A stretch of 64,000 bases of DNA, taken from the NCBI GenBank assembly GCA_029962745.1, contig CM057167.1, positions 19,434,054 through 19,498,053 of the forward strand, in the 5' to 3' direction. Position 1 is the first letter of the stretch; each line of letters begins with the position of its first letter. Below the pieces are notes generated by a model that saw only the letters and a program-made list of their open reading frames with translations, was not told the DNA's origin and searched no databases. This DNA comes from Echinometra lucunter (lineage: Eukaryota; Echinodermata; Echinoidea; Camarodonta; Echinometridae). The position numbers were made by a program, and so were the translations under genes. Below, in pieces: positions 24,620 through 36,219 of this stretch.

Positions 24620-24691
24620 CAATCTGTCCTCTAACGCTATCAAAGATCTGAATGCCACCACTTTCGCCGGGCTTCAGTTACTAGAATTTTT
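24620..24691 (+). CDS. Leucine-rich-repeat exon of the LRR GPCR
   Basis: A 72-nt exon between a CTTACAG acceptor and a GTAAGTATT donor. It has one base of a split codon, 23 codons and two bases of the next. It reads NLSSNAIKDLNATTFAGLQL then LEF(L), an exact LRR unit (L--N-I--L----F-GL--L--L). One LRR per 72-nt phase-2 exon is the known gene structure of LGR receptors (relaxin, glycoprotein hormone and related receptors), where the repeats form the extracellular ligand-binding solenoid. The next recognised exon of this type is 17.7 kb downstream at 42403. Phases are compatible, so I assign both to one gene, but a separate paralogue cannot be excluded. Earlier exons, including the signal peptide, were not found. 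Confidence 0.75.
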
Positions 24692-25601
24692 GTAAGTATT
24701 AGCTTATTGCATATTCTGAATGAAACAAGATCTATACTTGCTGGGTAGCAAAACATCACATACAAAATACTAAAAAGAAAAAACAAACCATAACTAGATC
24801 TGTTGGTATACGTACAATGTTTTGACAAAAGGCTTATAAAAGCTGTTTTCTTAAAGTTAAAAGTTCCAGCACAAAATTCTATCATATTACCATTAAAGGG
24901 AACCAAAACCCTGGAAAAATCATTGTTTAATGATAAAGGGAGGATAGAGAGAAGCAAATAAAAAAAATCCATCAAAATCGGAAACAAAACGAGAAGTTAT
25001 GAAGTTTGTAAAGTCTCGCTTTACTTGTTATGGCTATCCTGAAATTGGCAATGTTGCTTGGAAATGGCAGGTTTTTGTGAACAACACTGATAATTATGTT
25101 TTGTACACAAAATTTCATATTTCTCCATTATCTCTCAAGGTACGTGCAGCCTGCCCCCTTCTTAGCGCATGATTTAATCATGGGAAAGTGTATTTGAGAC
25201 AAAAGGGGGGCACCACCTGGAAAAGTGTGTGTGGGTGTGGGTGTGTATGTAAATTATATATATGTAATATGTATAATATTATTGCTATAATGTTAACAAG
25301 AACAACAGTAATCTCGAAACGAGATGTCTGTAGGCACGTGAAACGCTTTTGAATTCGGGGTAAATGGCGCATCTTGCTAGATACCACGCCAGTTTTGTTT
25401 GTTTGTTTGTTTGTTTGTTTGTTTGTTTGTTTTTTGCGAGCGAGCGAAGCAAGCAAGCCATAAATTACAACTTTATTTGCAATGAAATTAATTTTGTTAT
25501 CAAAAGACACTATCTGACCACTATAGGCCTATAATAATATCAATAATAACAACAACAGTAATAATAATAATAATAATAACAATAACAGTAATAATAATAA
25601 T

Positions 25602-25648
<47 letters not shown>

Positions 25649-25687
25649 TAATAATAATAATAATGATGATGATAACGTTTTATTTTA
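24692..25687. other. Intron sequence with dispersed and simple repeats
   Basis: A dispersed repeat beginning AAAGGGAACCAAAACCCTGG occupies about 24890-25140. Its ATTGGCAA and AAATTTCATATTT blocks resemble those at 48970-49260. A TTTG run (25393-25432) and an AAT microsatellite (25555-25665) follow; the latter ends in the LINE-tail sequence interrupted by the element at 25688. Confidence 0.5.
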
Positions 25688-25964
25688 GGCCGGGATGCAA
25701 AGCCCCAAAAGTCGACTTCTTGTGACCACCATCAGGCAACTACCTTATATTCTCAGATGTTACGTAGAAATATTATTAAAGTTTTGTCACAAACTCGTCA
25801 AGCGTGAAATTTGCGCATTTTAAAGTAATTTGAAAAAAACCCGAGAAAATATTTATTTTCTCAGCTTGATTGTAAGCCAACCAGCTTGCGCGTTTCATCG
25901 CCATTCGGAAGGGTGAATCATCTCTCGACCAATCGTATCCCTTGTTGTATTTCACTGTCACTGC

Positions 25965-26221
25965 ACAAGATGGATGCGTTGACGTCGCTGTCATGTCGTC
26001 GGAAGCTGATGATTCTGAGGGGAAAGCTTCTTCTGAAATGTTTAATGCATACGATCGAAACCATGGAAGAGTTATTACCTTTCAAAGAAAAGTTTTTATA
26101 TATTTTTAGAGTGTTCCACACTGTGGAAGAGTTAGAGAATCGTCCGGAAAGTGTCATCGCAGGGAAAGCAGACGGCGTCAATTCGACGATGCATGCATGC
26201 AACATTGCAATAATGCAAGGT
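25965..26221 (+). pseudogene. Possible first exon inside the 4.66-kb element
   Basis: Two overlapping frames are open. One starts at an ATG at 25971 (MDALTSLSCRRKLMILRGKL...) and runs to a GTAGGA donor near 26220. The other (MSSEADDSEGKASSEMFNAY...) runs only about 38 codons. I recognise neither. Position, direction and a donor-like border suggest it was the 5' exon of the gene whose zinc-finger-like exon lies at 27463. Confidence 0.3.
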
Positions 26222-26458
26222 AGGACGTCGTGTTAATTGTTAACAAACAGTTAGGTCTAGACTACTGTGTTATTGCTAATTGCTATATTTATTTTGTAAG
26301 GATGATATTGCAAATATTTCATTTGATTCATGCTTTATTGTAATCATGTTTGTTCTTAGTAGAAGTGAAATTCATTGCATTTAACTGCAATTTAGATCAT
26401 GTCCAAAAGTGTACCAATCATCCAATGAATTCACACAGCACTAATTTCATCTGAAATT

Positions 26459-26596
26459 CAGGGCTGCGTTTCACGAAACCGTCATAAGTCTAACTTCTTG
26501 GACATCCCATTGAAATGCGTGTTGTAGAATTAACACGCGTTTCTATGGGATGTCCATGAACTTAGACTTATGATGGATTCGTGAAACGCAGCCCTG
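26459..26596. mobile_element. Palindromic MITE (138 bp)
   Basis: The left arm CAGGGCTGCGTTTCACGAAA and following CGTCATAAGTCTAA are matched in reverse by TTAGACTTATGATGGATTCG and TGAAACGCAGCCCTG. Inner arms GACATCCCAT and ATGGGATGTC extend the hairpin. The CAGGG...CCCTG ends suggest hAT or similar. The flanks (AAATT / AGAATT) are not a clear duplication. Confidence 0.8.
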
Positions 26597-26735
26597 AAGA
26601 ATTGCATGGGCCCTATCTTGACTCTGACTCAAGTCAAACTTAAGTTTGAGTTTGAACTTTGAGTAAAAATTACTAAAATCCAGTGATAACATGATCATTA
26701 TCAGTTGTGGGTCTGCATTTGGAATAAAGCCTTAA

Positions 26736-27117
26736 AGGCAAACCCGGAGAATAGGGACCGGCCCGTGCATGCTGTATTCTTATGTGCAGTACATGTAAAT
26801 GTAACGTTAGCCCAGCGGCAGCAGCAGCTTGGACACATACGATCTGCACGAGATTGAGCGGTGAAACATTTATGAGTTGACAACATTTCTGGCTAAAATC
26901 AAAATAATTTTCATCAATTGATCAAAAATCCGAAAGCCGAGTTGAGGACAATGTAATATATCAGAACAATGGCTGATTGAAACATATTTGAAAGTCATTT
27001 TGAACTAGATAATAGACTTGTCACATTCCTTGGCTTGAGTTTCGGCTGTCTCTGCAGATCTCTGCATTGCATAAGGGCACGCATACGCTGGCCGGCCCCT
27101 ATTCTCCGGGTTTGCCT
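26736..27117. mobile_element. MITE with inverted ends (382 bp)
   Basis: Left end AGGCAAACCCGGAGAATAGG, continuing GACCGGCC. Right end, reversed, AGGCAAACCCGGAGAATAGG, continuing GGCCGGCC. About 30 bp of each end match. The middle has no coding features. Confidence 0.8.
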
Positions 27118-27462
27118 GAATAGCGTTAGGTCCATGCCTATGCATGGGGTACTTTAGAATCTCATAGTCACTGGGTTAAGTTGAAAATTGTTTTGTTACT
27201 TCATTCCTATTAAACTGAAATTTACATGATATAAGACTACTGCATGGAGCACAGCTGTTGATACTGCAGATGCAACTTTAAATGGTCATCTGCCATTTTT
27301 TTCAAGTTTAACAGTGATAAAAAATGGCAAAACATATTTTCTGTGCTTTTTTTCATCAACAATACAGAGTATCAGTTAAATGATGTTCATTTGAAATGAT
27401 CTAGTTTCTCTTTATATTTCAGTATTTGAGGGAAAGCTTTGTACTTTTTTTTACCTTCACAG

Positions 27463-27805
27463 AAGCTGATGAAGACCTGGCAGTGAGGTGGAGGCAACAC
27501 AAAAGCATGTGTCATGGTCAGATGCCAGCAGCAGTTCATGTCCAGGCAGGCCTGATGTCCTCCCCACTGAGTGCATCATTTGTAAGAGCACAAAACATGT
27601 GAAAGGAAGATATTCTCAGAAGAGAAAGGTAGAAAGGCTGGTCAGTGTGAAAATCTATCACGGGGCACTTGTGAAAGCTGCAGAAATACGCAATGATGAG
27701 CATTTCCTCCTTAAAATTGGGGAAATATCTTGTAGCTCTGGAGGTACGTTATCATAAGTCTTGTGAATGCCAATTCACTCATTTCATATTCATGTTTCTA
27801 AATCA
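27463..27805 (+). pseudogene. Decayed CxxC...YHKSC domain exon within the 4.66-kb element
   Basis: After a TTCACAG acceptor, the frame from about 27473 reads EVEATQKHVSWSD, then LPTECIICKSTKHVKGRY, a basic stretch, HGALVKAAEIRNDEHFLLKI and GEISCSSGG. Shifting one base near 27745 continues (V)RYHKSCECQFTH. A C-x-x-C pair, an A---D---L-K segment and a final YH-SC is the layout of a poorly characterised zinc-finger-like domain that I know from large transposon-associated gene families in cnidarians, echinoderms and other marine animals. A second mismatch of frame lies near its start (an in-frame TGA at 27470). With at least two frameshifts it is not translatable as it stands, so it is a relic. 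Confidence 0.5.
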
Positions 27806-28400
27806 CTTGCGATAGAGGCAGCAAGAATAGTGTGTCACTTTCCAAAGACTTGTAGATGTTTAGAGAATTATATAGATGTATTTCAACTTAACAAAGAATG
27901 AGAAGACTATTCCACTTTTTCATGTATCAAAATCACTTACAATGTACTGCAAGAATAGTATGTCAGTTGGTACTTAGATATAAGTTCTTGACACCAATTC
28001 TCGTTTTTTATTTGTGTTTCAAACTCACTTTTGATGTAGGCAGCAAGAATAGTTCATTTTTTGAGCGACTTGTAGAAGTAGTTGAGAATTCTTATAGCTG
28101 TCCTTTCAGAAGACTATTTCACTTGTTTCATATTCATGCATCACAATCACAGTGTACTGCAAAAATATTTTAACTTTCTTGTGACTTGTGTAGATATGCT
28201 TGTGCATTCAGTGTAAGTCAGGTGTCTATGTGAACTTCAATTCAAAGTGTAATATATAAAATAAGTTAAGTACGAGATAATCTAGTTTTATTTGATCAGT
28301 ATAAGTAAGGTGTCTATGTGAACTTCATTTCAAAGTGTAAATGTATATAATAGGTTAAGAGATAATGCTGTTTTTATTTGATATTTATCATTTTATCAAC
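27765..28400. repeat. Diverged tandem repeats, about 115-125 bp
   Basis: The block TTTCATATTCATG/TTTCATGTATCA, then AATCAC, then GCAAGAATAGT recurs near 27785, 27910, 28025 and 28125. A second pair, GTGTCTATGTGAACTTCA, occurs at 28221 and 28309. Confidence 0.65.
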
Positions 28401-29574
28401 ATATCATTTAGTGAATATTCATTATTCACAAAATTATTAGACGTAAATAATCATATTTGATTGATACACATCTGTCAAAACCCAATTTGAGAGAGAGAGA
28501 GATTATTCACTCCTACTTCTATCTAAGTTCTTGTATAGTTCTTCCGATAAGTTGCTGTCTTATTTTCAAGTACCTGTAGCTTTGCAACAACGTGAGAGGA
28601 ATGTTTTTGTCTTGCAAGAAATGTCTCAATATTGTGATAATTTTTGCAGTTTAAATAAGTGTACATGTACTTTTATATTAGAATTTATCTGAGTCCTTTA
28701 GAAAGTTCTGTAAATGCTCAAGAACTTTGTATGTATTGCATACTTAATATATACATGTACAGGTGTATTTTTTGTTTATATACATTTGTAGGTTGTGTTG
28801 GTCTCTTATTTGGTAATGAGTGATACGGTTGATACACATGATTGGCACATGTATAATCCATAACTTGATTGTTACACTGAATACTCAATTGATGTGCCTA
28901 AGAATAAGAAAAGAAATGTTCATGACTGTACTGTATCTCATAAAATGCTGTTACTGAAGAAAAGGTGACAGTGTCAAACAAAAACTGCATGCATTTCGTA
29001 TGTGTCACATGTGCAAGTTAAATGTATGATAACAATGATATATTATAGAATTTGAATACGATGATGCTTTCATACTTGCGTCTATTTTTTGTTATTCATT
29101 CAAAATTTTCTGTGATGTGTAGAGATGTTGTGGTGGTGTTGAAGGCAAGAAAGGAAGATTGAGAAAGAGAGAGTGCAAGACAGAGAGAAAGATATAGAGA
29201 GATAAACATTGAAGAAAGAGAGTGTGTATAGACTGAATACATAGGGAATAAATCAAAGAGCGAGAGTCAAGGGGGAGGGGGGGGGGGGGGGGTGGGGTAA
29301 TTGGATGGAAGAAAAATAGGGATGACTGATTCTTTGGAAAGAGGATCAGAGAGCCAAGGGAAAGGGAATAAAATGATGAGCATAAACATGTATAAACAAA
29401 GCAGTTATGAAAGAATAAAGATAATTATTCATATATGTTAATCAAAATTACTTCACTAATTATAATCAAGGTCTATATCATTATCGCTTTCATGATTATT
29501 ATTTATATCTTCAGTTTTATTTGAATACCGGTAGTTTTGCATCAAATTATTTTTATTGTTATTACCATACTTAT

Positions 29575-29597
29575 TCTTATTGATATTATTGTTATTA

Positions 29598-29641
<44 letters not shown>

Positions 29642-29671
29642 GTTATTATCATCATTATTATTATTTATCTA

Positions 29672-29702
<31 letters not shown>

Positions 29703-29819
29703 TCTTATTATTTATCTACAATCATTATTATCATTATTATTATTATTTATCTATTGTTATTGTTATTAATATTATTATTATTATTATTACTATTCTTATT
29801 ATTTATCTATTATCATTAA

Positions 29820-29868
<49 letters not shown>

Positions 29869-29935
29869 ATTATCATCATCATCGTCATCACCACCATCGT
29901 CATCATTATGATAGATCAGTATTAGCATCATCATA
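29575..29935. repeat. (ATT)n microsatellite
   Basis: About 360 bp of ATT with ATC and TTATCTATT interruptions. It explains the Ile-, Leu- and Tyr-rich open frames in this stretch. Confidence 0.95.
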
Positions 29936-30347
29936 ATTGTTATAACTATTCCTTCCTTACGTAAGGAAAACATTTGCATACCCCCCCCTAAAAAAACAAA
30001 AAAACCCTCGAACAGGATGTAAAGCTGAGTTCATACTTTATTCCTTAATGATGTGAATAACGAAGTTCAACATCCTGCACATCTTATTCACCTCAAAACA
30101 AAAAAAGAACAGTAGAAATCCATACACATTGTAAGTATCTTCTTTATTTGGACTCAAGAGGGCGACAAACAAAATTATAATTAATTAAAACGACAATAAC
30201 TAATTAATGTGCAACTTTCACGCTTGACGAGTTTGTGTGGTAATTTATCATATTTTTCCCCATCACTGTGCAAAAAATCAGGTAGTTGCCGCTCGGTGGT
30301 CACAAAAACCAAAAACTAGAGCACTTTTTGATGTATGCATCCCGGCC

Positions 30348-30410
30348 TATTTACCCAGGGTAGCCACTTCAGCTTTTATCAGCTGCTCGTCCAGCGGGCC
30401 CTGCATAACA
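30348..30410 (-). repeat. LINE 3'-tail fragment, right half of a split copy
   Basis: TATTTACCCAGGGTAGCC, then TCAGCTGCTCG and CCAGCGGGCCCTGC, is the usual 3' end of an echinoderm-type LINE on the minus strand. Its partner with the AAT run is at 25555-25687, across the inserted element. Confidence 0.6.
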
Positions 30411-30549
30411 TAATATGTTATTATTACCCTTCTCCATTCAACATGCCCGGTCATTTATATCTGAGTTATAGTCATCTCGGTGCCAGTGACTGCGTTTTAG
30501 GACGTCCCTGGTCTATTGTTTGCTGTCCGAAACCAACTTGTTTCTAAAT

Positions 30550-33500
30550 ATTACGAGCGAGCTAGGGAACACGCTCTCTTTTTGTTGGGAGAAGTAGTAA
30601 CCCCTCCAGTAAATTACATTGTGAGCAACATCTAAATTATTTATTCGGTCACCTCACTTGCCCAATTCTTTTCCTTTCAAAAACTATTAATTATCTATCG
30701 AGCGCAGCAAGCGAGGAAAAATAATGTAACGGGCAGCATATTTGTTGTAATGGCATAGAGTAACACAGGCACTAGGTATAACGTGTAAGCCTATAGGGAT
30801 CTTATCTGATATCGTATCTGATAGGTACTCGGCAATGAAGGAAAATTTGCATAATTTGCATGTTTACTTGATATGGGGGATTATCATGATTCTGTTAGAT
30901 TAATTATTTGTTAGAAAAGTTGTTTGGACAAGGGACAGTGGTTGGTAAATTGGGTCATCTTGGACAAAAGTGCTCTCTACTAACGAGTAAATTAATGATT
31001 TCTTAAATGGGTTAGTACAGGGATTTACTTTGGCATACTAGGGTTGATCGCTACGGCTTATAGCCACCGCAAGATATCCGCCTCTCATACGCTTTAACTT
31101 TCTCACCGAGAATCGATTCCAGGATGCACTCTACTCAATGTGTGAGATTGCTGAGTGATGATTAAAGGTAATGGTCAAACGTTAACGTTCTGCCGTGATT
31201 GTCTATGATTAAGTGGCTAATTAACTAAGCAATTTATGAGATGGAGAGAATGACTCAGATTGGGTGAATGATTGTTGGACGGATGACAAATTGTCTGCTG
31301 CTGTGACAAGCAGGGGCGTCGCTAGACTATTTTGAATGGGGGGGGGGGGGGGGGGGTGTAGAGGCCAGATTGCCGACAAATAATGCCACCGATTGCCGAC
31401 GACCAACGTCGATAAATTCAACCGCATAAAGCCCATTGAGGCATGTTCAATTGTGCACCTCTATCATATTTTCCTTTTGAACTATATTTTGTTCACCTCA
31501 CTTGCCGAATGTGTTTGTTTTCCGAAAACATCCTGTATCTAAATATAATACAAGCGAGCGCAGCGAGCGAGGAAAAATATACACTCTCTTATGTACTTAA
31601 GTGATAGTTCTTCATCAAACTACATGGTGGACTTAAAGATAATCTAAATTAATTATATTTGGTCACCTCTCTGGCCTGATTCATTCGGTTTCAAAGACCA
31701 TCCCAAGTCTTAATATTATACGAGCTAGTGCAGCGAACGAGGAAAAATTCTATTTTTCATGGTAGAAGTGACAATTCTTTATCAAAATACACGATGGTAT
31801 TAACTATGAAATATCTAACTTATACAGGTACATCTGGTCACCTCACTTGTCGAATTCGTTTGCTTTCCCAAATCCATCTTGTATCTGAATATTGTACGAG
31901 CGAGCGTAGCGAGCGAGGAAAAATACATATTTACTCCTTTGCATGATAGAAGTGAAAAGTTCTTCATAAAAAAAAAAAAATGCATGATGGGCCTTTTGGA
32001 TATCTTGATTTTGGTCACCTCTCTTATCTAATTCATTTGCTTTCAAAGACTATCCTGTATCTAAATATTATACGAGCGAGCGCAGCGAGCGAGGAGAAAT
32101 ATATATACTCTATTTTATGGTAGGTGATAATTCTTCATCAATATACACGATGGGCCTATAGCTTGCAAAATTTGTTTGCTTTCCCCAATCCATCTTGTAT
32201 CTGAATATTATACGAGCGAGCGTAGCGAGCGAGGAAAAATTCATAATCCTTTTCATGGTAGAAGTGAAAGTTCTTCATCAAAATACACGATTGGCCTTTA
32301 AGATACCTATTTTTGATATATTTGGTCACATCTCCTACCTAATTTATTTGCTTTTAAGACCATCCTATATCTAAATATTACACGAGCGAGCGCAGCGAGC
32401 GAGGAAAATATACATACTGTTTTTATGGTAGAAGTGATAATTCTTCATCAAAATACATGATGGGCCTAAAGATAATTTATCTAAATTATATATTTGTGTT
32501 CATCTTATTTGCCGAATATGTTTGCTTTCCGAAAACATCCTGTATCTGAATATAATACGAGCGAGCGCAGCGAGCTAGAAAAAATATACATACTCTTTTT
32601 ATGTAGAAGTAATACTTCTTCATCAAAATACATGATGGGCCTAAAGATATCTAGTTTATATAGTGTTCATCTCACTAGCCGAATATGTTTGCTTTCCGAA
32701 AACATCCTGTATCTAAATATAATACAAGCGAGCGCAGCGAGCAAGGAAAAATATACACTCTCTTTCGTGGTACCAGTATTATTTCAACGTCAAAATGCAA
32801 AAGTAAATAAGCCGAATATGACTCTATTTGGGCACCTTACTCCTCTTTTTCCCTTTTTTCCCCCTCCTTCCTCTTCCCTCTCCTTTCTTTCTCTCTCTCT
32901 CTATCTCTTTTTTTTTTTTTTTTTTTGCCGACAGCGATCGTGAATTTGCCGACAAGAATTTTGAGTGGGGGGTGTCACACCCCCCCACACCCCCCCCCCC
33001 CCCTTTAGCGACGCCCGTGGTGACAAGGAGAGTAGGGTGACGGATTGCTTCGATGGATCGGTGATTGCTGGTAGGCCTGGTGGAAAAGAGCAAGAGAGGG
33101 GTGACGGTTGGTGAAGGTCGAGCACCGGCAGCTCCATCCATCAGCAGCGGTCATATACTGTGTGAGCGAGGAAAACCCTTTCTCTTGACCGTAGAAGTAT
33201 TATTTCGTCATCAAAATACGTAATAGGCCATATGTATATTCGGTCACCTCACTTTCGTTTGCTTTCCGAAACCATCCTGTGTCTTAATATTACACGAGCG
33301 AGCGAAGCGAGCAAGGGAGAAAATATAAGTATTCTTTTCATGGTATGCACGAAGGTTAATTATTCGCGCTCAGCACGCTCAAAATACACCATGGGCCTAT
33401 AAGATATCTAAAGTACATTTAGTGACTTCGCTTGCCGAATTGGTTTGCTTTCCAAAATTATCCAGTATCTAATACGAGCGAGCGGAGTGAGCGAGGAAAT

Positions 33501-33640
33501 ACACTTCTTTCATGGTAAAAGTCATAATTCGTGATTAAAATACACCATCGGCCTATCAGATATCCAAATTATATATTGGGTCACCTCGCTTGCCGAATTG
33601 GTTTGCTTTCCCAAAATCATCCATTATTTGTTTGTTTGTT
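30550..33640. repeat. Tandem array with GAGCGAGCG-AGCGAGC core, about 145-175 bp period
   Basis: Units carry GGTCACCTC-CTTGCCGAAT, TTTGCTTTCC-AAA-CATCC, TGTATCTAAATAT, then ACGAGCGAGCGCAGCGAGCG and AGGAAAAAT, TTTTCATGGTAGAAGTGA and TCTTCATCAAAATAC. Cores lie near 30553, 30700, 31551, 31900, 32074, 32218, 32384, 32560, 32730, 33296 and 33477. Most lie inside the hAT-like element at 31311-33019, but weaker units occur on both sides of it. Confidence 0.85.
31311..33019 (+). mobile_element. hAT-like element carrying an internal satellite (1709 bp), 8-bp TSD
   Basis: It is flanked by GTGACAAG on both sides (31303-31310 and 33020-33027). The ends are CAGGGGCGTCGCTAGAC and, reversed, CACGGGCGTCGCTAAAG. 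Behind each end is a G or C run. After a subterminal region with GATTGCCGACAAATAATG come about seven tandem 145-175 bp units, then CCGACAGCGATCGTGAATTT. No transposase is encoded. A second copy in opposite orientation is at 39636-41100. Confidence 0.88.
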
Positions 33641-34260
33641 TGTTTGTTCGAAATTTATTTCTGCGTTCAACATGTTCAACACAATGCAACATAATCAATT
33701 ATTACATAGAGTTTATACATATACATTTTAGACACATGAATCATTTACAGTCTCTTTCTGAATATAAAAAAGTATATGAAATATATTATTTAACTGAATT
33801 TCAGAACGCAGGAGACCGTCGTCATTAGCGACCTGCTTGATGTTGATGACGGCCTCAAGATAAAAAAGCGACATGTAAAACTTACACATTTTTTAATAAG
33901 AGGACATGAGGGTGCAGTGCAAGTGCAAGTGCAGTGCAAGTGCATTAGAGGAGGGGTCAAAATTCATTTAAGAGTAAAACAGATAAATGATATAAAAATA
34001 AGTACAAGTATAGTAAATGTGGCGGATTTGAATACAATGATATTAGGTTCCGCTTCATTCAAAATTTAATAACTTATTAATGAAATTATCATTTTACATA
34101 CAAACTGCACCCAAAGACAACTACATTACTTAAGATTTTCCTTGGATTGAATAAAAACAATTTTGAGTTATGATGGTTGGTAAGTAAGAAAATGGATTTT
34201 CTCTATCATTGAGAACACTTTGGAGCAGTAAAGCCTATAGTTGAAGGGCAATTTGGTGTT
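33615..34260 (-). repeat. LINE 3'-end fragment with (CAAA)n tail
   Basis: On the minus strand the sequence GAACGCAGAAATAAATTTCG is followed by a CAAA run (33630-33650). AATAAA before a short tandem tail is typical of CR1/L2-type LINE 3' ends. No reverse transcriptase residues were recognised in it. Confidence 0.45.
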
Positions 34261-36219
34261 TTGTTTCAGGGAAGTGTTAGACCCCCTTCCTGAAGGAAAT
34301 ATTGGTCAGTTTTTATATTTTTGGAATGTATAGCCATAGCTCTTCCTTCCGACAAAATTTGGTAGACGGGCCTTATTTGGAAAAATTTTCCCCATGTTTT
34401 AGGAGCCGTCTGACAACCTCTCCCGACGAAAAATGTCAGTTTCTCTGTTTTGATAATCTATAGTCATACAACATCTTCCTGAAAAAGTTGGTGTATACGT
34501 TAGATGAGGTGAAATCAACCCGACTTTGGGGCACTTTTGGGAGGCCCTGGGGGCTACCCGCGGCGGATATGCTCGGTCTGGCAACCATTTTGTGAATGGG
34601 ATGGATGGTCTAAGTTACTTTAAGGGGTCAAATTTCATATGTAAATGGGGTGACTATTCGGAACAGGCTCATGGGCTAAAACTGTACCTAGAGCTCATAC
34701 GACCAGGTCGTACGACTTGACACCGCACATTATAAGACCTGACCTTCAGGACTTGCGACCTGCGCTCTTTGCTTGTGCTATAAGATCCACAACAGTGATG
34801 GCAAAACGAATTTGCTGCGTTTGCTGCAGTTACTGTTGCTCCAAAGGCAATGTCAACGTACATACTTCATCGTGATTGGGGCCCATGGCGGCCCACGACC
34901 AGTTACAAAAATTCAACATGCAAAAACCTCCCGACCTGGTCGTGCGACCTGGTCCTACGATCTGAAACATGGTTGTGTGGTGACGTCATACCGTAGGTCG
35001 GGAGGTCGTACGACCTCGGGTCGTAGTGTGCAGTGGCAGTTAATCTTCCAGTTCTGAGACCTTTTCCTATGTGCCCTGCCTTAAGAATTTGAAGGGGGTA
35101 TGGTCGGATGGTCGGGCGGGTTGTCGAGCGGGCGGTCGGTCCGTTGCAAATCTTGCGGATCGAACTACTTGCTCACTTTTCGAGCAAGTCTCATGAAATT
35201 CGAGACACACGTTGGTCTAAGGATGAAGATGTGCAAGACACATTTTTTTTTCAATTTGTCGGAAACTGCGTTGCCATGGTAACGACATATCATGGTTATA
35301 TTAGAGGGGAAATCTTGTGAATCGAATTGCTTCCTCATTTTCCAAGCAATGCTCATTGTTAATGTCTTGACATGAAGATATACAAGACACATTTCGTTGT
35401 TGGTTCTAAAAACCGACGAAAGCCAAAAATTGGGTCAAAAATCAATTTTCACATTTTTGCATATTTTGATAATATACTGTATGTCTGAATCTATCGAGTG
35501 ACAAATTTCATCACTCACTCACTTATATTTAGAGAAATCTTATTCCTATATTTTGGGATGAACAACGTTCTGTTGACCCACATTAAAGACACGTATCCAT
35601 ATTTGGAAGATGAACGACGAATAGCACTGTGCGGTCTTACGAACCAAATGATTGGTAGTTGAAGGCCGCTTATTCTTTCATGCCCCCCCCCCCCCCTTAC
35701 GTAAAGTTTCTTTTCTAAGGGTAAACATTTTAATTCTTTACCGGTATATTGCACATCCTTTTATAGTATACATGCATCTCCTTTATATATTTCTTTTCTT
35801 TCTTTCTGCAATCATGTCTCTCTGTCTTTCGTCATCTTTGTTGCCTTTTCCTTTTCATCTTTCTTTATCTTTTCTTCTATCCTTCGTATAAATTTCTTAA
35901 TTTTTGTATCCATAATATTTTATTGGTCTGTTTTTATTCTCTGTGTCTTAATTTCCTGGCATTATTCCTTCTTGCCGCTTCCTTTCTGTTACCCTTTGTC
36001 TTTACGTTTAATTCTTTGATTTCACACTTCTATCTGATATTGTTCTTTCCTCATGTTTTCTTTATTTTTTTCCCCCCTTATTTCATTAGTTTCTTATGTC
36101 TTTCCCTTATGTATGAACTATTTTTTTCCTTGATTCTCTCTGTCTTTCCTCATTTCACTCTTTGTCGTCTTTTCCTTTCCTTCTTCCTTTATTTTTCTGA
36201 AGTAGATTGAATTAGGCTC
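34261..36219. other. Non-coding region with possible palindromic element at 34690-35035
   Basis: GGTCGTACGAC palindromes occur at 34706-34716 and 35008-35018, each near an ACACCGCACATTATAAGACC or, reversed, CACTGCACACTACGACCC motif, suggesting a small element with diverged inverted ends. A GGTCGG/GGGCGG-rich stretch (35098-35145) and a pyrimidine-rich stretch (35770-36190) follow. No exon was supported. Confidence 0.35.

Larger units (their letters stand above)
25688..30347. mobile_element. 4.66-kb DNA transposon-like element inserted in a LINE tail
   Basis: The ends are inverted: GGCCGGGATGCAAAGCCCC on the left and GGCCGGGATGCATACATC on the minus strand at the right. A second inverted block further in, CTCGTCAAGCGTGAAA, is at 25796-25811 and 30217-30232. 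The flanks TATTTTA and TATTTAC look like a 6-7 bp duplication. The outside sequences GATGATGATAACG and TATTTACCCAGGGTAGCC rejoin into the same LINE tail seen uninterrupted at 2293-2320, so the boundaries are supported by an empty-site comparison. It carries decayed exons (25970-26220, 27463-27805), nested MITEs, tandem repeats and no recognisable transposase. Confidence 0.65.

Noticed and set aside
29537..29911. Long Ile/Leu/Tyr-rich open frames
   Set aside because: They are translations of an ATT microsatellite.
32494..33141. 105-149 codon open frames
   Set aside because: They run through satellite units and homopolymer tracts at the end of a hAT-like element.
30550..33640. CRISPR-like appearance of regularly spaced GAGCGAGCG repeats
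   Set aside because: The whole unit, not only the core, is repeated, and the DNA is clearly animal; it is a satellite.
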